Positions 5,793 through 8,522 of a stretch of DNA of 8,522 nucleotides are shown here, one piece after another. Numbering within the stretch: position 1 is the first letter of the stretch; each line of letters opens with the position of its first letter. Location of the stretch: NCBI GenBank assembly GCA_002294665.1, contig DBFQ01000059.1:3798-12319 (forward strand), given 5' to 3'. The stretch is from Candidatus Aminicenantes bacterium UBA876. GTDB taxonomy: Bacteria; Acidobacteriota; Aminicenantia; UBA2199. Made by a program: the position numbers and the translations under genes. The notes under the pieces were generated by a model that was given only the letters and a program-made list of their open reading frames with translations, was not told where the DNA came from and did no database searches.

Positions 5793-7271
5793 ATGAAACT
5801 GTTGCAGATGCTGCAAGGTGTGCGCGTGCTTGAGCACGTGGGTGGAAATCCCGAGATCCATGGGTTGCGTTATGATTCGCGCCGGGTCACACCCGGGGAT
5901 TGTTTTGTGGCCGTACACGGATTCAAGCGTGACGGCCTGGATTTTCTGGACCAGGCATTGGCTGACGGAGCAGCGGCCGTTGTCACTGAACACGCTCCCC
6001 GGACAGGTCTTCCTCCTGTGGCCTGGGTCCGGGTGGCGGATGACCGGGCCGCGCTGAGTCGTATGGCGGCGAACCTCCTTGGATCCGAGGCGGGAGGAGT
6101 CCGGATGATCGGAGTAACGGGGACAAACGGCAAGACAACGGTGGCGGGCCTGATTGCGGCCATTCTCTCCCGTATCGCGCCCACCGGTCTGGCCGGCACT
6201 CTGGGAATGACGCTGCATGGCGTTGAAGTGACCCCGTTTCCCAACTCCTCCCGCCTCACCACTCCGGAGTCGGTTGACCTGTTTGAATTTGCCGCACAGG
6301 TGGCGAGCCGGGGCGGTCGCTACATGGTGATGGAAGCTTCTTCCGCGGCCATCGCCCTGAAAAGGGTTGCGGATATTCCGTTCAGCCTGGGCGTGTTCAC
6401 CACTTTTTCCGGTGACCACCTCGATTTTCATCATTCCATGGATGCGTATTTCCGCGCCAAGTTGAGCCTTTTTCAAAACCTGGGACCGGAAGATTGGGCC
6501 GTTATCAACATCGACGATCCAGCGGCCGGCCGCATTGTTCCCGAACTGCAATGTCATTACCTGACCTATGGTTTTTCTTCCGGAGCGGATATCACTCCCC
6601 GGGATGCGCGCTTTTCTCTCCGGGGAATGCGGGCGGTAATCCGTACGCCGTTGGGAGAGGCGCAGGTGGAATCACCCCTGCTGGGCCGGGTCAACCTGCT
6701 CAACATCATGGCCGCCATGGCGGCGGCCCTGGTGCTGAAAATCCCGTTGGAAGAAGTCATCGCGGCCGTGGCGGCCTGGCAGCCGCCGCGGGGGCGCCTT
6801 GAGCCCGTTCATCGCGGAGAGTTCGCGGTTGTTGTGGATTTTGCGCATACAGATCGCGCTTTGCATCAATTGCTTTCTTCATTGCGCGAAGTCAGTAACG
6901 GCAAGCTGATCCTGGTTTTCGGGGCTGGCGGCGACCGTGATTCCACCAAGCGCCCGCGGATGGGCCAGGTGGCCGCTGAATGGGCGGATTTTCTGTTTGT
7001 GACCAGCGACAACCCCCGCTCAGAAGACCCCGGGGCGATCGCGGCGGCCATCACGGCCGGATTTCCACCGGGATTCTCCCGTTTTAAATTGGAACTCGAC
7101 CGCAGGAAGGCCATAAATGCCGCCCTCGACATGGCCGGCAGTGGTGACACCGTGGTAATCGCCGGCAAGGGTCACGAAACCTCCCAGATCATCGGCGACC
7201 GGGTGCTGGACTTCAACGATGCCGGCGTCGTGCGGGAGTGGCTGTCCCAACGCGGCCTGGTGGAGGCGTGA
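5793..7271 (+). CDS. murE: UDP-N-acetylmuramoyl-L-alanyl-D-glutamate--2,6-diaminopimelate ligase MurE
   Basis: MurE adds the third stem-peptide residue to the cytoplasmic peptidoglycan precursor, with ATP hydrolysis. The 492-residue product has a UDP-binding N-terminal domain (YDSRRVTPGDCFVAVHG, 27-43), the ATP loop GVTGTNGKTT (107-116) and TTPES (156-160). K223 in YFRAKLSLF is the likely carbamylated lysine. GAGGDRDSTKRPRMG (377-391) and AGKGHETSQ (457-465) lie in the C-terminal domain. DNPRSEDP (406-413) is the signature of meso-diaminopimelate specificity, as opposed to L-lysine. Some positions are unusual: the near-universal EVSSH is EASSA (181-185), and the usual DYAHTP is DFAHTD (349-354). 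All catalytic landmarks remain and the operon position is canonical, so an active enzyme is likely. murF follows after one base. Confidence 0.96.
   Translation: MKLLQMLQGVRVLEHVGGNPEIHGLRYDSRRVTPGDCFVAVHGFKRDGLDFLDQALADGAAAVVTEHAPRTGLPPVAWVRVADDRAALSRMAANLLGSEAGGVRMIGVTGTNGKTTVAGLIAAILSRIAPTGLAGTLGMTLHGVEVTPFPNSSRLTTPESVDLFEFAAQVASRGGRYMVMEASSAAIALKRVADIPFSLGVFTTFSGDHLDFHHSMDAYFRAKLSLFQNLGPEDWAVINIDDPAAGRIVPELQCHYLTYGFSSGADITPRDARFSLRGMRAVIRTPLGEAQVESPLLGRVNLLNIMAAMAAALVLKIPLEEVIAAVAAWQPPRGRLEPVHRGEFAVVVDFAHTDRALHQLLSSLREVSNGKLILVFGAGGDRDSTKRPRMGQVAAEWADFLFVTSDNPRSEDPGAIAAAITAGFPPGFSRFKLELDRRKAINAALDMAGSGDTVVIAGKGHETSQIIGDRVLDFNDAGVVREWLSQRGLVEA
7262..7266 (+). promoter_or_regulatory. Ribosome binding site deciding the GTG start of murF
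   Basis: GGAGG lies within the last murE codons, six bases before the GTG at 7273. The alternative in-frame ATG at 7282 would be 15 bases away, so GTG is the better start. Confidence 0.7.
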
Positions 7272-7272
7272 C

Positions 7273-8522
7273 GTGGCGGAAATGACGCTGGGAACGATTG
7301 CTTCCGCCGTCAACGGGCGCATCGAAGGCGGCGGTCCGGAACTGCGGATTCGTCATTTCCTGTTTGATACACGGGAACTGACGGCGCCGGGTTCCCTGTT
7401 TTTCGCCTTGCGTGGAAATAAAACCGATGGCCATGACCATGTACCGGGATTAGCCGCATTTCACGGCTGCGCCGCCGTGGTTTCCGCCCAATGGCGGGGC
7501 GCGGCGTCCGTGCCCGTTCTGCGGGTCGAAGACCCCCTGGTCGCGGCCCATGAGCTTGCGGTGTATGTGCGCCGGCAGCATTCTGGAACACGTTATACCG
7601 GAATCACCGGCAGTGCCGGAAAGACATCGACAAAAGAGTTCCTGTTTCAACTGCTGGGATCCCGTTTCCGTGCCTACCGCTCCCGGGGGAACTGGAACAA
7701 CTGGATCGGCTTGCCTTTCTCCTTGCTGAACATGGATGACGGCATGGACCGGGCCGTGTTCGAACTGGCCATGAGTGATCCGGGCTTCGGCGAGATTCAT
7801 CGCCTGGCGGAGATTCTTCGCCCCGACGTGGCCGTGGTGCTCAACGCCCTGCCGGTACACCTGGAATTTTTGGGATCCGTGGATAACGTGGCCCGGGCCA
7901 AGCTGGAAATCAGCGACTTCCTCGGCGCGGATGACTGCCTGGTGATCAACGGCGATGACCCTTTTCTGCAAGTGGCCCTGGGCGACCGCAGCGGACGCAT
8001 CGTTCGCTTTGGGCGCCATCCGGAAAAAAACGAAATCGTGCTGAAGGGAGTGGAACGCAAGCGGGACGGCAGCATCCTCGACACAAGCTGGTGGGGGAAA
8101 AGCGCCCGCTTCCAGACCAGCCTGGTGCACCATGTCCACCTGGACAACCTTTTCGCCGCCATGGTGGCCGCCCACCAATTGGGAGTGGATCACCATGAAA
8201 TGCAGCCGGTGATGGAACAACTCGAGCCTGTGAGCGGTCGCGGGGTGATTCGATTTATGAATCATTTCACCGTGGTCGACGAAACATACAACTCGAACCC
8301 TGAAGCGGTCAAACGGGTTCTGGCCTGGGCTGAGGCGGAATTCAGCCAGCCGCGGGTTGCCGTGCTGGGTGACATGCTGGAGCTGGGATCGGGCGAAATC
8401 GATTTTCATCGTGAAATCGGCAGATTCTGGGCGGGTCTGAATTATGCGGCCCTGATTGCGGTCGGCCCCCGATCCCGGTCCATGGCCGAAGCCGCGCTGG
8501 AAGCGGGCGCGGACCCGCAGGC
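7273..8522 (+). CDS. murF: UDP-N-acetylmuramoyl-tripeptide--D-alanyl-D-alanine ligase MurF (3' end beyond the window)
   Basis: MurF joins D-Ala-D-Ala to the UDP-MurNAc-tripeptide made by MurE, completing the cytoplasmic pentapeptide precursor. The frame is open from the GTG at 7273 to the window edge, giving 416 residues of an expected ~450-470. Visible family features are an N-terminal domain with FDTRELTAPGSLFFALRG (31-48), the ATP loop ITGSAGKTSTKE (111-122), and GNWNNWIGLPFSLL (139-152). The central domain also has GEIHRLAEILRPDVAVVLNA (173-192) and HLEFLGS (196-202) followed by the ARAKLE segment. DETYNSNPEAV (336-346) and RVAVLGDMLELG (361-372) mark the C-terminal domain. The loop reads GSAGKTS where many MurFs have GSNGKTT; this variant keeps the catalytic lysine. 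It starts one base after the murE stop. Confidence 0.95.
   Translation, partial: MAEMTLGTIASAVNGRIEGGGPELRIRHFLFDTRELTAPGSLFFALRGNKTDGHDHVPGLAAFHGCAAVVSAQWRGAASVPVLRVEDPLVAAHELAVYVRRQHSGTRYTGITGSAGKTSTKEFLFQLLGSRFRAYRSRGNWNNWIGLPFSLLNMDDGMDRAVFELAMSDPGFGEIHRLAEILRPDVAVVLNALPVHLEFLGSVDNVARAKLEISDFLGADDCLVINGDDPFLQVALGDRSGRIVRFGRHPEKNEIVLKGVERKRDGSILDTSWWGKSARFQTSLVHHVHLDNLFAAMVAAHQLGVDHHEMQPVMEQLEPVSGRGVIRFMNHFTVVDETYNSNPEAVKRVLAWAEAEFSQPRVAVLGDMLELGSGEIDFHREIGRFWAGLNYAALIAVGPRSRSMAEAALEAGADPQ

Noticed and set aside
5664..6557. Minus-strand frame of 297 codons opposite the ftsI end and murE
   Set aside because: It spans the junction of two well-supported genes on the other strand and shows no domain.
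7450..8409. Minus-strand frame of 319 codons opposite murF
   Set aside because: It is histidine- and valine-rich low-information translation opposite conserved MurF motifs, so it is a shadow.

Overview
This window is a compact stretch of bacterial chromosome with two divergent transcription units. On the minus strand is one gene for a coenzyme-B12-dependent (class II) ribonucleotide reductase. On the plus strand is the start of a classical division and cell wall (dcw) cluster in canonical order: mraZ, rsmH, ftsL, ftsI, murE, murF. murF runs off the right edge. The coding DNA is GC-rich. MurE carries the DNPR signature of meso-diaminopimelate-adding enzymes, which suggests a diderm or DAP-type bacterium. 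B12-dependent dNTP synthesis suits an organism living with little or variable oxygen. The phylum cannot be fixed from sequence reading alone; an Acidobacteriota/Aminicenantes-like or deltaproteobacterial-type lineage is only a weak impression.

Layout: positions 1-241 hold no convincing gene. They contain a strand-biased, pyrimidine-rich spacer with an A/T-rich inverted repeat (48-111), a degenerate period-7 repeat (124-172) and a period-8 repeat (200-223). nrdJ occupies 242-2323 (minus). The 152-bp gap 2324-2475 holds two back-to-back sigma70-type promoters, each with a perfect TTGACA and an 18-bp spacer. A NrdR-box-like palindrome lies inside the nrdJ promoter. A three-copy, 10-bp-phased TGGG array, the expected MraZ operator, lies on the mraZ transcription and translation start. 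From 2476 to the right edge the genes overlap or nearly touch (35-nt overlap, 4-nt overlap, 11-nt overlap, 4-nt gap, 1-nt gap), so they are almost certainly one operon with translational coupling.

How the genes work together: MraZ is the cluster's transcription regulator and RsmH methylates 16S rRNA. FtsL and FtsI belong to the divisome, FtsI being the septal transpeptidase. MurE and MurF add meso-DAP and D-Ala-D-Ala to the peptidoglycan precursor that FtsI finally cross-links. The divergent reductase supplies dNTPs for replication.

The window is mostly ordinary core genome and I do not see a new multi-gene system. The points most worth a second look are the regulatory architecture of the 152-bp intergenic region and substitutions at normally conserved positions in MurE (EVSSH to EASSA) and RsmH (DLGxSS to DPGIST). 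The short-period repeats downstream of nrdJ are also of interest.
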